DNA of 64,000 bases from Gardnerella leopoldii (GTDB lineage: Bacteria > Actinomycetota > Actinomycetes > Actinomycetales > Bifidobacteriaceae): NCBI RefSeq assembly GCF_003293675.1, contig NZ_CP029984.1, forward strand, positions 1 to 64,000, written 5' to 3'. The translations under genes were made by a program, and so were the position numbers. The notes under the pieces were generated by a model. The model searched no databases. It was not told the origin of the DNA and saw only the letters and a list, made by a program, of their open reading frames with translations. Each line of letters begins with the position of its first letter. The stretch's first letter is position 1. Shown here piece by piece: positions 25,815 to 35,213 of the stretch.

Positions 25815-26441
25815 ATGGAAAAGACTAATGAAAAAACAAACACTACTGACGATTCATCTTATGAACCTTTAACTGCTGTATATGAGCATTTACGACATAG
25901 CGAAGATTCAGCTGAGCTTCATGAATTTGCTAGGAGAGAATTACCGGATCGATCAGATCAAGCGGCATTTTCTAGAGCCACTTCCTTGCTTGAAGCAGTT
26001 GCAGGTAATATCAATACTCCAGAAGAAGACCGTATTTATTTAGCTACAGAAATGCCTTTTCCAAACATATTAGTGAAACTTTCTGAAGATTCTGCTGATA
26101 AAGTGCGTTTGGCTGTTGCTGAAAATAAAAATGCTAAAAATTGGTTAGTTGGAAGACTTACTAAAGATTCATGTAATGCAGTTCGAAATGCTGCATTATG
26201 CAATCCAAAAGCTTCTTGGAAAATGCGTTTAGAGGGTGCGCAATCGGATGGCATAAGTGCTGAAACATTGAAATATTTGGCCTCCCTTGGTGTTAGTGCA
26301 GAAGAAAACGCTCCAACTGTATTAGCTTCCATGGTACGAAGAGCTGTTGCGTTAAATCCTGGTGTTCCACAAAATGTGCTGCAAGAATTATGTAACGATA
26401 AATCTGAAGATGTATCATCAGCGGCGCGCAGTCGTTGCTAA
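25815..26441 (+). CDS. LRV/HEAT-like repeat protein
   Basis: 208 residues, soluble. Several helical repeat units end in variants of VRLAVAENKN, VRNAALCNPKA and SSAARSR, as in leucine-rich-variant or HEAT-like proteins. The same kind of motif occurs at the C-terminus of the FHA protein (4674-6014). AAAGGTG precedes the ATG. Its 3' end comes within 20 bases of the malQ start. Function unknown; likely protein-protein interaction. Confidence 0.7.
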   Translation: MEKTNEKTNTTDDSSYEPLTAVYEHLRHSEDSAELHEFARRELPDRSDQAAFSRATSLLEAVAGNINTPEEDRIYLATEMPFPNILVKLSEDSADKVRLAVAENKNAKNWLVGRLTKDSCNAVRNAALCNPKASWKMRLEGAQSDGISAETLKYLASLGVSAEENAPTVLASMVRRAVALNPGVPQNVLQELCNDKSEDVSSAARSRC

Positions 26442-26458
26442 CGCGAATAATGGAGCGT

Positions 26459-28624
26459 ATGGATAATACAACAGATGAAGAAGTAGCAATGAAGCCATTA
26501 CACCGTCTTGCTGAATTAATGGGCGTTGGCGTGAGTTTTATTGGTTCAGATAATCAAAAACACGAGATTCAAGATAACGTATTAGTTTCGGTTTTAGGCG
26601 CATTAGGCGTGGACGCTTCGACCAATGAGGCAATAGAAAAATCTACAAACGACGTTTTAGCGTATCGACATGGACGCATTATTGCGCCAACTATTTTGCA
26701 CACTGTTGGCAAATGTGATGAAGTTACAGTTAATACGGGAATATTAGAATACCCAGTTGCAACATTGACATTGGAAAATGGTGAACAATATAAAGGCGAT
26801 TTAACTATTGTTCCTAACGAAAATGATGTTGCATACCCTGTAAATGGAAAATTTGTTGCAACATCTCTTATAAAAATTCCTGAAGATGTGCCAATGGGTT
26901 ATCACACATTGCGTGTGACGGTTGGTGAGCGTCAAGAAGAGGCAACACTTATTAGTGCTCCAGAAAGCATTGATACGCTTAATTCCTTGGAACCAAATGG
27001 AGAACAGCTTTGGGGATGGATGGCGCAACTTTACTCAATCCGTTCTTCAAAGTCTTGGGGCGTTGGTGATTTTGCTGATTTGGCGACTCTTCTTACTGAA
27101 GCTAAGCAAAAAACTGGTGCTGACTTTGTGCTAATAAACCCAATGCATGCAGGTGAGCCTATAACTCCGCTTACTCCATCTCCATACCTGCCGGTTGCTC
27201 GAGGAATGGTAAATGTAACGTATATTCGCCCAGAAAGTATTCCTGAGTACGAAACGTTAAACGATAAAACTCGCAAAGAAATTGAAAAGCTTCATGGACA
27301 GGTTGAGCCGCTTAACAATGACGCGCAAATAATAGACCGTGATTCCATGTGGCGTGTAAAAATGCGTGCATTGTGGCTGATTTTCAAGGCTGGTATGTCT
27401 GAAACTCGCGCTCGCGTTTTTAATGAGTTTAAGCAGGAGATGGATGACAGGCTTGAATCTTATGCTACTTGGTGCTTGTGCTATGACAAGTGGGGTGCTC
27501 CAAAGGGTGACGATTGCTGGGAGAGGACTCTTACTAAGGATTCTGATCAAGTTCGCGAATTAGCTAATCGTTTCCCAGATACTCTTGAGTTTTATCGTTG
27601 GCTTGAGTGGGTTGCTTTTACGCAATTGCATGATGCTCAAGTTGCTGCTCGTAACGCTGGTATGAAAATCGGCATTATGTCTGATATGGCTGTTGGCGTG
27701 CATCCTGCAGGATCTGAAGTTTGGTGGAATCCAGAGCGATTTGCTAACGGAGCTACTGTTGGTGCTCCGCCTGATTACTTCAATCAGCAAGGTCAAGATT
27801 GGTCTCAGCCACCTTTGCATCCATTTGAGCTTGAGCGTACTGGTTTTAAAACATACCGAGATATGGTTCATGGAATGTTTGCTTCAGCAGGCGCTGTTCG
27901 CATCGACCATATTCTTGGACTTTTCCGCTTATGGTGGATTCCAGAAGGTTCAGCTCCAAGTGGCGGTGCTTATGTTTACTACGATGCTGATATTATGCTT
28001 GGCATTTTGGCAATTGAAGCCGCTCGCGCTCACGGTGTAGTTGTTGGCGAAGATTTGGGTGTTTTGCCTGCAAATGCTTTGGAAGTGTTGCGCAAGAAGG
28101 CTGTGCTTGGTTGCACGGTTGAATGGTTCGAAGAGCGTGACGGCGAATTCCGCACTCCAGACAAGTGGCGCGAAATGACGCTTGCATCTGTAAATACGCA
28201 TGATTTGCCTCCTGCTGCCGGCTATTTGCGCTATGAACAGGTTAATATTCGTGAGCGTTTGCACTTGCTTACTGGTTCTGTTGAAGAATTCCGCGCTGGC
28301 GCTGAGGCAGAGCATCGCGCTATGATGCGAATGTTGGTCAAAGGTGGTTATTTGGATGCTCAGTTGCTTGAAGATGAGGATGCTCATACTCAGGAGATTA
28401 TTGAGGCATTGTATCGCGCTTTGAAGGATGCTCCTTCGCGTTTGCTTGCTGCTTCTTTGGTTGATGCAGTTGGAGAGTATCGTACGCAAAATCAGCCTGG
28501 AACGAATGACGAGTATCCAAATTGGCGTATTCCGTTAGCTGATGGTGAAGGCAATCCTGTGTCTTTGGACAATATGTTTGATTTGCCTAGAGTGCGGTCG
28601 CTTTCAGCAATTATGAACGCGTGA
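26459..28624 (+). CDS. malQ: 4-alpha-glucanotransferase (amylomaltase)
   Basis: About 721 residues, GH77. It transfers alpha-1,4-glucan segments in maltodextrin and glycogen metabolism. Visible signatures are YSIRSSKSWGVGDFADL, IGIMSDMAVGV, the acid region VRIDHILGLFRLWWIP, VVGEDLGVLP and SVNTHDLPPAAGY. The N-terminal 150 residues form the beta-sandwich found in actinobacterial MalQ. The start is ambiguous: ATG 26459 with GGAG just upstream, or ATG 26450. No clear terminator follows; a 12-bp tandem repeat starts right after the stop. Confidence 0.93.
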   Translation: MDNTTDEEVAMKPLHRLAELMGVGVSFIGSDNQKHEIQDNVLVSVLGALGVDASTNEAIEKSTNDVLAYRHGRIIAPTILHTVGKCDEVTVNTGILEYPVATLTLENGEQYKGDLTIVPNENDVAYPVNGKFVATSLIKIPEDVPMGYHTLRVTVGERQEEATLISAPESIDTLNSLEPNGEQLWGWMAQLYSIRSSKSWGVGDFADLATLLTEAKQKTGADFVLINPMHAGEPITPLTPSPYLPVARGMVNVTYIRPESIPEYETLNDKTRKEIEKLHGQVEPLNNDAQIIDRDSMWRVKMRALWLIFKAGMSETRARVFNEFKQEMDDRLESYATWCLCYDKWGAPKGDDCWERTLTKDSDQVRELANRFPDTLEFYRWLEWVAFTQLHDAQVAARNAGMKIGIMSDMAVGVHPAGSEVWWNPERFANGATVGAPPDYFNQQGQDWSQPPLHPFELERTGFKTYRDMVHGMFASAGAVRIDHILGLFRLWWIPEGSAPSGGAYVYYDADIMLGILAIEAARAHGVVVGEDLGVLPANALEVLRKKAVLGCTVEWFEERDGEFRTPDKWREMTLASVNTHDLPPAAGYLRYEQVNIRERLHLLTGSVEEFRAGAEAEHRAMMRMLVKGGYLDAQLLEDEDAHTQEIIEALYRALKDAPSRLLAASLVDAVGEYRTQNQPGTNDEYPNWRIPLADGEGNPVSLDNMFDLPRVRSLSAIMNA

Positions 28625-28672
28625 CGTTTTGCGATTCGTTTTGCGATTCGTTTTGTAATTCGTTTTGTAATT
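28625..28672 (+). repeat. Four 12-bp tandem repeats after malQ
   Basis: Two units of CGTTTTGCGATT are followed by two units of CGTTTTGTAATT, starting directly after the malQ stop codon. Together with the rplM promoter they make up the spacer. Confidence 0.9.
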
Positions 28673-28699
28673 CGTCGCAGCCTTATATAAAATATACAT

Positions 28700-28729
28700 T
28701 TGCAAGTAGTCGCCACTTGGCGATATACT
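28700..28729 (+). promoter_or_regulatory. rplM-rpsI promoter
   Basis: TTGCAA (28700-28705), an 18-base spacer, TATACT (28724-28729). Confidence 0.6.
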
Positions 28730-28734
28730 TGCAG

Positions 28735-28880
28735 ATTGTTGTGTTTCCCTAAGGGGTCCTTCAAAGCGCTTTTCCCACTCGCCATCGAGGACTTTCAGGG
28801 AGCCCACGGATTATGAGTAAAATATTTTCTATAAACCAAGAAAATATACGCTCGAAACACAATAGAGAAAAGGTACGATT
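28735..28880 (+). promoter_or_regulatory. Structured leader of rplM
   Basis: A leader of about 140 bases. CCCT near 28748 pairs with AGGG near 28798, and GTCCT near 28757 with AGGAC near 28788, enclosing a pyrimidine-rich loop. This could be an autoregulatory ribosomal-protein leader, but it does not match the known Bacillota L13 leader that I can recall. Confidence 0.4.
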
Positions 28881-29330
28881 GTGAAGACTTTCACACCGAA
28901 ACCAGCAGATTTAACTCATGACTGGTACATCATCGATGCCACTGACGTGGTACTTGGTCGTTTGGCCTCTCAGGTAGCAATCTTGCTGCGTGGTAAGAAT
29001 AAGCCAACGTTTGCTCCTCATGCTGATTCTGGCAATCACGTTATTATTATTAACGCTGAAAAGATTGCTTTGACTGGCAATAAGTTGAGCAAGGAACTGT
29101 ATTCCCACTCTGGTCGTCCAGGCGGCCTTCGTCGTGATAGCTATGCAGAGCTTTTGGAGAGGAATCCAAAGCGTATTATCATGACTGCCGTTAAGGGCAT
29201 GCTTCCAAAGAATCGTCTTGCTAAGGTGCAGCTTGACCGTCTTCGTGTGTTCACCGGCGCTGAGCATCCGCACACTTCGCAGAAGCCACAGGTCTTCGAG
29301 ATCGCTCAGGTCTCTCAGCAGGCTAAGTGA
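28881..29330 (+). CDS. rplM: 50S ribosomal protein L13
   Basis: 149 residues, full-length uL13. [30 protein letters not shown] and [10 protein letters not shown] are diagnostic. GTG start with GAAAAGG upstream. It is co-transcribed with rpsI, as in most bacteria. Confidence 0.97.
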   Translation: MKTFTPKPADLTHDWYIIDATDVVLGRLASQVAILLRGKNKPTFAPHADSGNHVIIINAEKIALTGNKLSKELYSHSGRPGGLRRDSYAELLERNPKRIIMTAVKGMLPKNRLAKVQLDRLRVFTGAEHPHTSQKPQVFEIAQVSQQAK

Positions 29331-29347
29331 GATCAAGGAGAATAGAT

Positions 29348-29836
29348 ATGGCAGAAAATAACAACTCCGCGGTTCTTGAGAACGAAGAAGAACTGACTAG
29401 CTACACCACTGAAACCAATGCTGGTGCAGGCACTGGTACTTCCGCCATCGAGCCAGGCTATGGCACTGGTCGTCGTAAGGAAGCTGTTGCTCGCGTGCGC
29501 TTGGTTCCTGGCTCCGGCAAGTGGACTATCAATGGTCGCACTTTGGAGGAGTACTTCCCATCTCGTTTGTTGCAGCGCGAAGTGAATTCACCAATCGTGT
29601 TGCTCAAGCTTGAAGGCAAGTTTGATGTTGTAGTCCTCGTTGACGGTGGTGGTACCACTGGTCAAGCTGGTGCTATTCGTTTGGGTGTTGCTCGTGCATT
29701 GAATGCTATCGATCGCGATGCAAACCGTGTTGCTTTGAAGAAGGCTGGCTTCTTGACCCGCGACGCTCGCGTTGTGGAACGCAAGAAGGCTGGTTTGCAC
29801 AAGGCACGTCGTGCACCTCAGTTCTCGAAGCGTTAA
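29348..29836 (+). CDS. rpsI: 30S ribosomal protein S9
   Basis: 162 residues, uS9 with the N-terminal extension of about 35 residues that actinobacteria carry. [14 protein letters not shown] and the C-terminal RRAPQFSKR, which reaches the P-site, are intact. ATG 29348 follows AAGGAGAA; the upstream start at 29327 overlaps rplM and is not used. Confidence 0.97.
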   Translation: MAENNNSAVLENEEELTSYTTETNAGAGTGTSAIEPGYGTGRRKEAVARVRLVPGSGKWTINGRTLEEYFPSRLLQREVNSPIVLLKLEGKFDVVVLVDGGGTTGQAGAIRLGVARALNAIDRDANRVALKKAGFLTRDARVVERKKAGLHKARRAPQFSKR

Positions 29837-29857
29837 GTTTCGCGAATTTATATTTGC

Positions 29858-29887
29858 AAATGGCTCCTGGTTTTGCTGGGAGCCATT
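29858..29887 (+). terminator. rpsI terminator
   Basis: AAATGGCTCC (29858-29867) pairs with GGGAGCCATTT, followed by TTT. Confidence 0.88.
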
Positions 29888-30108
29888 TTTTGTATTTTTT
29901 ATTATTTATTAAATTAAATTAAATTTGTTGAGTAAATGTTATAAATAGTGTGCAACTAGCCGTTAAAATTGACATTCTAGAAAATTTATCTATTAATTGA
30001 ACATAAATTATTACAAATAAGAACAAATAACGAACAATAGAGGATAAAGCTCGCTCATAAATAGCGCAACTCGCTTCAAAGATGCGAAAGTACAGCAAAG
30101 AGGCTAAA
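29888..30108 (+). other. AT-rich region upstream of adhE
   Basis: No gene. A run of short AAATT repeats occurs at 29905-29930, with AT-rich DNA up to the Rex-like operator. The adhE promoter is probably at the end of this stretch or just after it. Confidence 0.35.
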
Positions 30109-30126
30109 TTGTGACTTGTATCACAT
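30109..30126 (+). promoter_or_regulatory. Rex-like operator of adhE
   Basis: TTGTGA-CTTGTA-TCACAT, one base away from the Rex consensus TTGTGA-N6-TCACAA. Rex represses fermentation genes when NADH is low, and adhE is a classic target. The core TGTGA-N6-TCACA also equals a CRP/GlxR site, so those regulators remain an alternative. Confidence 0.7.
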
Positions 30127-30202
30127 ATTTAGCGGTGAATACTAAATTAGTCTGCTCATAAGTCTATTGGTACCGCTGGTGGAACTATCGAGGAGGATAC
30201 TC

Positions 30203-32908
30203 ATGGTTGAGGCACAACACCAAGCCGAGACTGGCAAAACTGCTAGTGCTGATGACGTTGCGTTAGCTGCTCAAAATGAAGTTGATCAACTTGTTGAAAA
30301 AGCAACTGTCGCTTTGAATGAGTTTGAAAAGCTTAATCAGCAGCAAATCGATCATATTGTTGCTAAAGCTTCAGTGGCAGCGTTGAATAAACATTTGGTT
30401 CTTGCAAAGATGGCTGTCGACGAAACAGGTCGTGGCCTAGTAGAAGACAAAGCTACAAAAAATATCTTTGCATGCGAACATATTACGCATTATCTAGCAG
30501 GTCAAAAAACAGTTGGTATTATTCGCGAGGACGATGTTCTCGGAATTGACGAAATAGCTGAACCGGTTGGTATTGTTGCAGGCGTAACTCCAGTTACTAA
30601 CCCAACTTCTACAGCTATTTTTAAGTCGCTTATTGCACTTAAGACTCGTTGTCCAATTATTTTTGGATTCCATCCTTTTGCGCAAAAGTGCTCTTCTGAA
30701 GCAGCTCGAATTGTTCGCGATGCTGCTGTGGCTGCTGGTGCGCCAAAAGATTGCATTCAGTGGATTGAGCATCCTTCAATTGAAGCTACCGGTGCATTGA
30801 TGAAACATCCAAAGATCGCAACTATTCTTGCAACAGGCGGTCCTGGAATGGTTAAGGCAGCGTATTCTTCAGGAAAACCTGCTCTTGGTGTGGGTGCAGG
30901 AAATGCTCCTGCATATGTCGATAGTGACGTTGATATTGTGCGCGCTGCAAACGATTTGATTCTTTCAAAGCATTTTGATTACGGAATGATTTGTGCAACA
31001 GAGCAAGCAATTATTGCGCATAAGGATGTGTATGAGCCATTACTTCGCGAATTGAAGCGCAGGAAAGCATATTTTGTTAATGCTGACGAAAAAGCTAAGC
31101 TTGAACAATATATGTTTGGATGCACTGCATATTCTGGAAATACACCAAAACTTAATTCCGTTGTTCCTGGTAAGTCTCCGCAATATATTGCGCACGAAGC
31201 TGGATTTGAAATTCCAGATGATGCTGTGATTTTGGTTGCAGAGTGCAAAGAAGTTGGCGAAATGGAGCCGCTTACTATGGAAAAGCTCGCTCCTGTACAC
31301 GCAATGCTTCGTGCAGAAAATAAGGAACAAGGCTTCAAGATGTGCGAGCAGATGCTTGTACATGGAGCTGGTCACACTGCTGTAATTCACACAAATAATC
31401 AAGATCTTGTGCGCGAATATGGTGTCCGCATGCATGCTTGCAGAATTGTTTGGAATTCTCCTGGATCTCTTGGTGGTGTTGGAGACATTTACAACGCGAT
31501 TGCTCCTTCGCTTACTCTTGGATGCGGATCTTATGGTGGAAATTCCGTTTCCGGCAACGTACAAGCTATAAATCTTCTTAATATTAAGCGTATTGCACGA
31601 AGGAATAATAATATGCAATGGTTCAAGATTCCGGCTAAAACTTATTTTGAGCCGAATGCTATTCGTTATTTGAGGGATATGTACGGCGTTGAGCGCGCAG
31701 TTATTGTGTGCGATAAGGTTATGGAGCAACTTGGCGTAGTCGATAAGATTGTTGATCAGCTTCGTGCTCGAGATAATCGCGTTAGCTTCCGTATTATTGA
31801 TTACGTTGAGCCTGAGCCAAGCGTTGAAACAGTTGAGCGTGGGGCTGCAATGATGCGTGACGAATTCCAGCCAGACACAATTATTGCTGTTGGTGGTGGT
31901 TCGCCAATGGATGCTTCTAAGATTATGTGGCTTATGTATGAGCATCCGGAGATTTCTTTCGCTGATTTGCGAGAAAAGTTCTTCGATATTCGTAAACGCG
32001 CATTTAAGATTCCGCCTCTTGGCAGCAAAGCTAAGCTTGTTTGCATTCCAACTTCTTCCGGAACTGGTTCTGAAGTTACGCCTTACGCTGTTATTACAGA
32101 TCACAAGACTGGATACAAGTATCCTATTACGGACTACGCTTTGACTCCAACGGTCGCAATAGTCGATCCTGTTTTGGCTCGTACGCAGCCGCGTCGATTG
32201 GCATGCGATTCTGGTTTTGATGCCTTAACTCATGCTATGGAAGCTTATGTTTCTGTTTACGCAAATGATTTTACGGATGCTATGGCTTTGCATGCTTCGA
32301 AACTTATTTGGGAAAATCTCAACGATTCTGTGAATTGCGAAGATTCTCAGCGCAAGGTTGAAGCGCAAGAAAAAATGCATAATGCAGCTACTATGGCTGG
32401 AATGGCGTTTGGTTCTGCATTCTTAGGAATGTGCCACGCTATGGCTCATACTATTGGTGCTTTGTGCCACGTTGTACACGGTCATACAAACGCAATTTTG
32501 CTGCCTTACGTTATTCGCTATAACGGTCAAATTCCGCAAGAGCCAACTAGCTGGCCAAAGTACAACCGCTATATTGCTCTTGAGAGATATCAGGAGATCG
32601 CTAAGAATCTCGGTGTAGATCCTGGTAAAACCCCTGAAGAAGGCGTTGAAAATCTTGCTCGTGCTGTTGAAGAGTATCGAAATGAAAAGCTTGGAATGGA
32701 CGCTTCGTTTAAGGCTTGTGGCGTAGACGAAGAGTACTACTGGTCGATACTTGACAATATTGGCATGCGTGCTTACGAAGATCAGTGTGCGCCTGCAAAT
32801 CCTCGTATTCCGCAAATTGAGGATATGAAGGATATTGCTATTGCTGCATATTATGGTGTTTCTCAAGAAGAAGGCCATCGTATGCGTTTGGAGCGTGAAG
32901 CGGCGTAA
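30203..32908 (+). CDS. adhE: Bifunctional acetaldehyde-CoA/alcohol dehydrogenase
   Basis: 901 residues. The N-terminal half is a CoA-acylating aldehyde dehydrogenase (about 15-450; the catalytic Cys lies in GMICATEQAII). The C-terminal half is an iron-dependent alcohol dehydrogenase (about 460-880), with GGGSPMDASK for NAD and FDALTHAMEAY, GMCHAMAHTIGA and HGHTNAILLP carrying the iron ligands. It reduces acetyl-CoA to ethanol, regenerating two NAD+. ATG 30203 has GAGGAGG at good spacing. Monocistronic, with a Rex-like site upstream. Confidence 0.97.
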   Translation: MVEAQHQAETGKTASADDVALAAQNEVDQLVEKATVALNEFEKLNQQQIDHIVAKASVAALNKHLVLAKMAVDETGRGLVEDKATKNIFACEHITHYLAGQKTVGIIREDDVLGIDEIAEPVGIVAGVTPVTNPTSTAIFKSLIALKTRCPIIFGFHPFAQKCSSEAARIVRDAAVAAGAPKDCIQWIEHPSIEATGALMKHPKIATILATGGPGMVKAAYSSGKPALGVGAGNAPAYVDSDVDIVRAANDLILSKHFDYGMICATEQAIIAHKDVYEPLLRELKRRKAYFVNADEKAKLEQYMFGCTAYSGNTPKLNSVVPGKSPQYIAHEAGFEIPDDAVILVAECKEVGEMEPLTMEKLAPVHAMLRAENKEQGFKMCEQMLVHGAGHTAVIHTNNQDLVREYGVRMHACRIVWNSPGSLGGVGDIYNAIAPSLTLGCGSYGGNSVSGNVQAINLLNIKRIARRNNNMQWFKIPAKTYFEPNAIRYLRDMYGVERAVIVCDKVMEQLGVVDKIVDQLRARDNRVSFRIIDYVEPEPSVETVERGAAMMRDEFQPDTIIAVGGGSPMDASKIMWLMYEHPEISFADLREKFFDIRKRAFKIPPLGSKAKLVCIPTSSGTGSEVTPYAVITDHKTGYKYPITDYALTPTVAIVDPVLARTQPRRLACDSGFDALTHAMEAYVSVYANDFTDAMALHASKLIWENLNDSVNCEDSQRKVEAQEKMHNAATMAGMAFGSAFLGMCHAMAHTIGALCHVVHGHTNAILLPYVIRYNGQIPQEPTSWPKYNRYIALERYQEIAKNLGVDPGKTPEEGVENLARAVEEYRNEKLGMDASFKACGVDEEYYWSILDNIGMRAYEDQCAPANPRIPQIEDMKDIAIAAYYGVSQEEGHRMRLEREAA

Positions 32909-32929
32909 TTATTTGCGTATTTAGTTAAT

Positions 32930-32970
32930 AATGGCAGAAGCTCAACTAATTGTAGTTTCTGCCATTTTTT
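32930..32970 (+). terminator. adhE terminator
   Basis: AATGGCAGAAGCT (from 32930) pairs with AGTTTCTGCCATT, followed by TTTTT. Confidence 0.88.
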
Positions 32971-33230
32971 GTTGGAAAATAGCCGACACGCCCGGTTTTT
33001 AATAATCGAAGGTTGATGGTTTAATTACTTAGTTGCCTGTTTTAAGGCTCGCATATTGTAATTAAAAAAAGCGAGCGCGGAAGCAAAAACTTTGAATCGA
33101 AATCTTTTTGTATGAATAGGTTTTTGATGCCGCGCACTGATGTGGAATTACCCTAGGGGTTTATTCTCGCCGGTGCCCTTGAATTCAGGTTGGTAAACAG
33201 TAAACGAATCGCTAGAAAGGGCGGACGGCA
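32971..33230 (+). promoter_or_regulatory. Leader of the S10 operon
   Basis: About 260 bases without a gene. CGCGG (near 33077) and CCGCG (near 33131) can pair over a long loop, and CCCTAGGGG near 33152 is palindromic and resembles the CCCTAAGGGG in the rplM leader. It probably contains the S10 promoter, but no single -35/-10 pair is convincing. Confidence 0.4.
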
Positions 33231-33539
33231 ATGGCGGGACAGAAAATCCGCATCAGGCTTAAGTCCTATGACCATGAGGTCATCGACCAATCGGCGAAGA
33301 AAATCGTCGAGACGGTGACGAACGCGGGCGCCACAGTAGTGGGTCCGGTTCCTCTGCCGACCGAGAAGAACGTGTTTGTTGTTATCCGTTCTCCTCATAA
33401 ATACAAGGATTCTCGCGAGCATTTCGAGATGCGCACTCATAAGCGCCTCATTGACATCGTAGATCCAACGCCAAAGGCTGTGGATTCTTTGATGCACATT
33501 GACCTGCCTGCGGATGTAAACATCGAGATCAAGCTGTAG
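33231..33539 (+). CDS. rpsJ: 30S ribosomal protein S10
   Basis: 102 residues, uS10. [17 protein letters not shown] and [16 protein letters not shown] are diagnostic. ATG after GAAAGGGCGG. First gene of the S10-spc-alpha supercluster; also acts in NusB-dependent antitermination in bacteria generally. Confidence 0.97.
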   Translation: MAGQKIRIRLKSYDHEVIDQSAKKIVETVTNAGATVVGPVPLPTEKNVFVVIRSPHKYKDSREHFEMRTHKRLIDIVDPTPKAVDSLMHIDLPADVNIEIKL

Positions 33540-33555
33540 GAAGGGGGAGAAAGTA

Positions 33556-34206
33556 ATGTCGCAGAATAAGAATCGCACTGCATTGCTCGGCCGCAAGCTG
33601 GGTATGTCGCAGGTTTGGGATGAAAACGGCTTCTTCGTCCCCGTAACTCTGGTTGAAGTTGCTACTAACGTAGTTACCGCTGTAAAGACTGTAGAGTCTG
33701 ACGGTTATTGCGCAGTACAGCTCGGTTATGGCCAGATTGATCCTACCAAGGTGACTAAGCCATTGGCTGGTCATTTTGCAAAGGCTGGTGTAACTCCTCG
33801 TCGTCACCTCGCTGAGGTGCGCACCGAGAACGCAGCAGATTATCAGCCAGGTCAGGAATTGACTGCTGAATTGTTCGCTGAGGGTTCTGAAGTAGATGTC
33901 ACTGGCACTACCAAGGGTAAGGGCTTTGCTGGCACTATCAAGCGTTGGGGCTTCAAGTCCTATCGCCGTACTCACGGCTCGCACAAGAACGAACGTCGCC
34001 CAGGTTCTGTGGGCGCTTGCGCAACTCCAAGCCGCATTTTGAAGGGCAAGCGTATGGCTGGTCGCATGGGTCATGTGACTTCCACCGCGCTTAACCTCAC
34101 AATCGTTTCTTCGGATGTCGAGAACGGCATTCTCGCTATTAAGGGCGCTGTTCCAGGTCCTAAGGGCGCAATCGTTCTCGTCCGTTCGGCAGTGAAGGGA
34201 GCCTGA
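33556..34206 (+). CDS. rplC: 50S ribosomal protein L3
   Basis: 216 residues, uL3. [14 protein letters not shown] at the N-terminus and the [17 protein letters not shown] loop that reaches the peptidyl-transferase centre are intact. AAGGGGGAG precedes the ATG. Confidence 0.97.
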   Translation: MSQNKNRTALLGRKLGMSQVWDENGFFVPVTLVEVATNVVTAVKTVESDGYCAVQLGYGQIDPTKVTKPLAGHFAKAGVTPRRHLAEVRTENAADYQPGQELTAELFAEGSEVDVTGTTKGKGFAGTIKRWGFKSYRRTHGSHKNERRPGSVGACATPSRILKGKRMAGRMGHVTSTALNLTIVSSDVENGILAIKGAVPGPKGAIVLVRSAVKGA

Positions 34207-34211
34207 TAATT

Positions 34212-34877
34212 ATGGCAAACGTAACTCTGAACGTCACTGATACTAAGGGCAATGCAAGCGGAACCGTTGAAGCTCCTGCTGAAATTTTCGGCATCTCCAA
34301 CGAAGACGTTTTAGCTCACGGTCCACTGGTTCATCAGGTCGTAATCGCTCAGCTTGCTGCTGCTCGTCAGGGCACCCATGCTGTGAAGAATCGTGCTAAT
34401 GTTTCCGGCGGCGGTAAGAAGCCATGGAAGCAGAAGGGCACCGGTCGTGCTCGCCAGGGTTCCATTCGTGCTCCTCAGTGGGTACATGGTGGCGTTGTTC
34501 ACGGTCCAGTTCCTCGTAAGTACGATCAGCGCACCCCGAAGAAGATGAAGGCAGCTGCTCTTCGCTACGTTCTTTCGGATCGTGCAAATGCTGGACGTAT
34601 TGCTGTAGTTGACTTTGGTATTAAGGATGTTCCATCCACCAAGACAGCTGTTGCAGCACTTACTCCTGTGACCAATAACCAATTCACTACTGTTGTTCTT
34701 TCTCGTGAGAACATCAATGAGTGGATGTCTGTACGCAACATTCCAACTGTTCACGTGATCTTCGCTGATCAGCTCAACACTTACGATGTTGTTACAGCTC
34801 AGTACGTCGTCTTCTCCAAGGAAGGCTTCGAAGCCTTCGTTGCTGCTAAGACCGAGCCTGTCGTTAAGGAGGCCTGA
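34212..34877 (+). CDS. rplD: 50S ribosomal protein L4
   Basis: 221 residues, uL4. The exit-tunnel loop (GGGKKPWKQKGTGRARQG) is present. Five bases after rplC. In enterobacteria L4 autoregulates the operon; nothing here proves that. Confidence 0.96.
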   Translation: MANVTLNVTDTKGNASGTVEAPAEIFGISNEDVLAHGPLVHQVVIAQLAAARQGTHAVKNRANVSGGGKKPWKQKGTGRARQGSIRAPQWVHGGVVHGPVPRKYDQRTPKKMKAAALRYVLSDRANAGRIAVVDFGIKDVPSTKTAVAALTPVTNNQFTTVVLSRENINEWMSVRNIPTVHVIFADQLNTYDVVTAQYVVFSKEGFEAFVAAKTEPVVKEA

Positions 34878-34882
34878 TTTAA

Positions 34883-35179
34883 ATGGTCGCAGTCCATAAC
34901 CCAGCACATGACGTAATTCTTAAGCCAGTTGTTTCTGAAAAAAGTTACGCAGCTTCTGATCGTGGTCAGTACACTTTCGTAGTGGCTCCAGATGCTAACA
35001 AGGTTCAGATCAAGCAGGCTATCGAAGAAATCTTCAAGGTCAAGGTGACAAACGTTAACACTTTGAACCGCGCTGGCAAGTTGAAGCGCTCTCGCACCGG
35101 TTTCGGCCGTCGTGTGAACCAGAAGCGTGCTATTGTCACCGTGGCTGAAGGTCAAACGATTGACATCTTTGGTAACTGA
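34883..35179 (+). CDS. rplW: 50S ribosomal protein L23
   Basis: 98 residues, uL23, at the tunnel exit where nascent-chain factors dock. [14 protein letters not shown] and [11 protein letters not shown] are typical. Its ribosome binding site (AAGGAGG) lies in the end of rplD. Confidence 0.96.
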   Translation: MVAVHNPAHDVILKPVVSEKSYAASDRGQYTFVVAPDANKVQIKQAIEEIFKVKVTNVNTLNRAGKLKRSRTGFGRRVNQKRAIVTVAEGQTIDIFGN

Positions 35180-35213
35180 AGGCTAGCCGAGAAAAGTAAA
35201 GGAATACTATATT

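Noticed and set aside
31040-32104. 354-residue open frame on the minus strand inside adhE
   Set aside because: It lies wholly opposite a clear adhE reading frame, has no ribosome binding site and is Asn/Ser/Thr-rich in the way antisense frames of this genome are.
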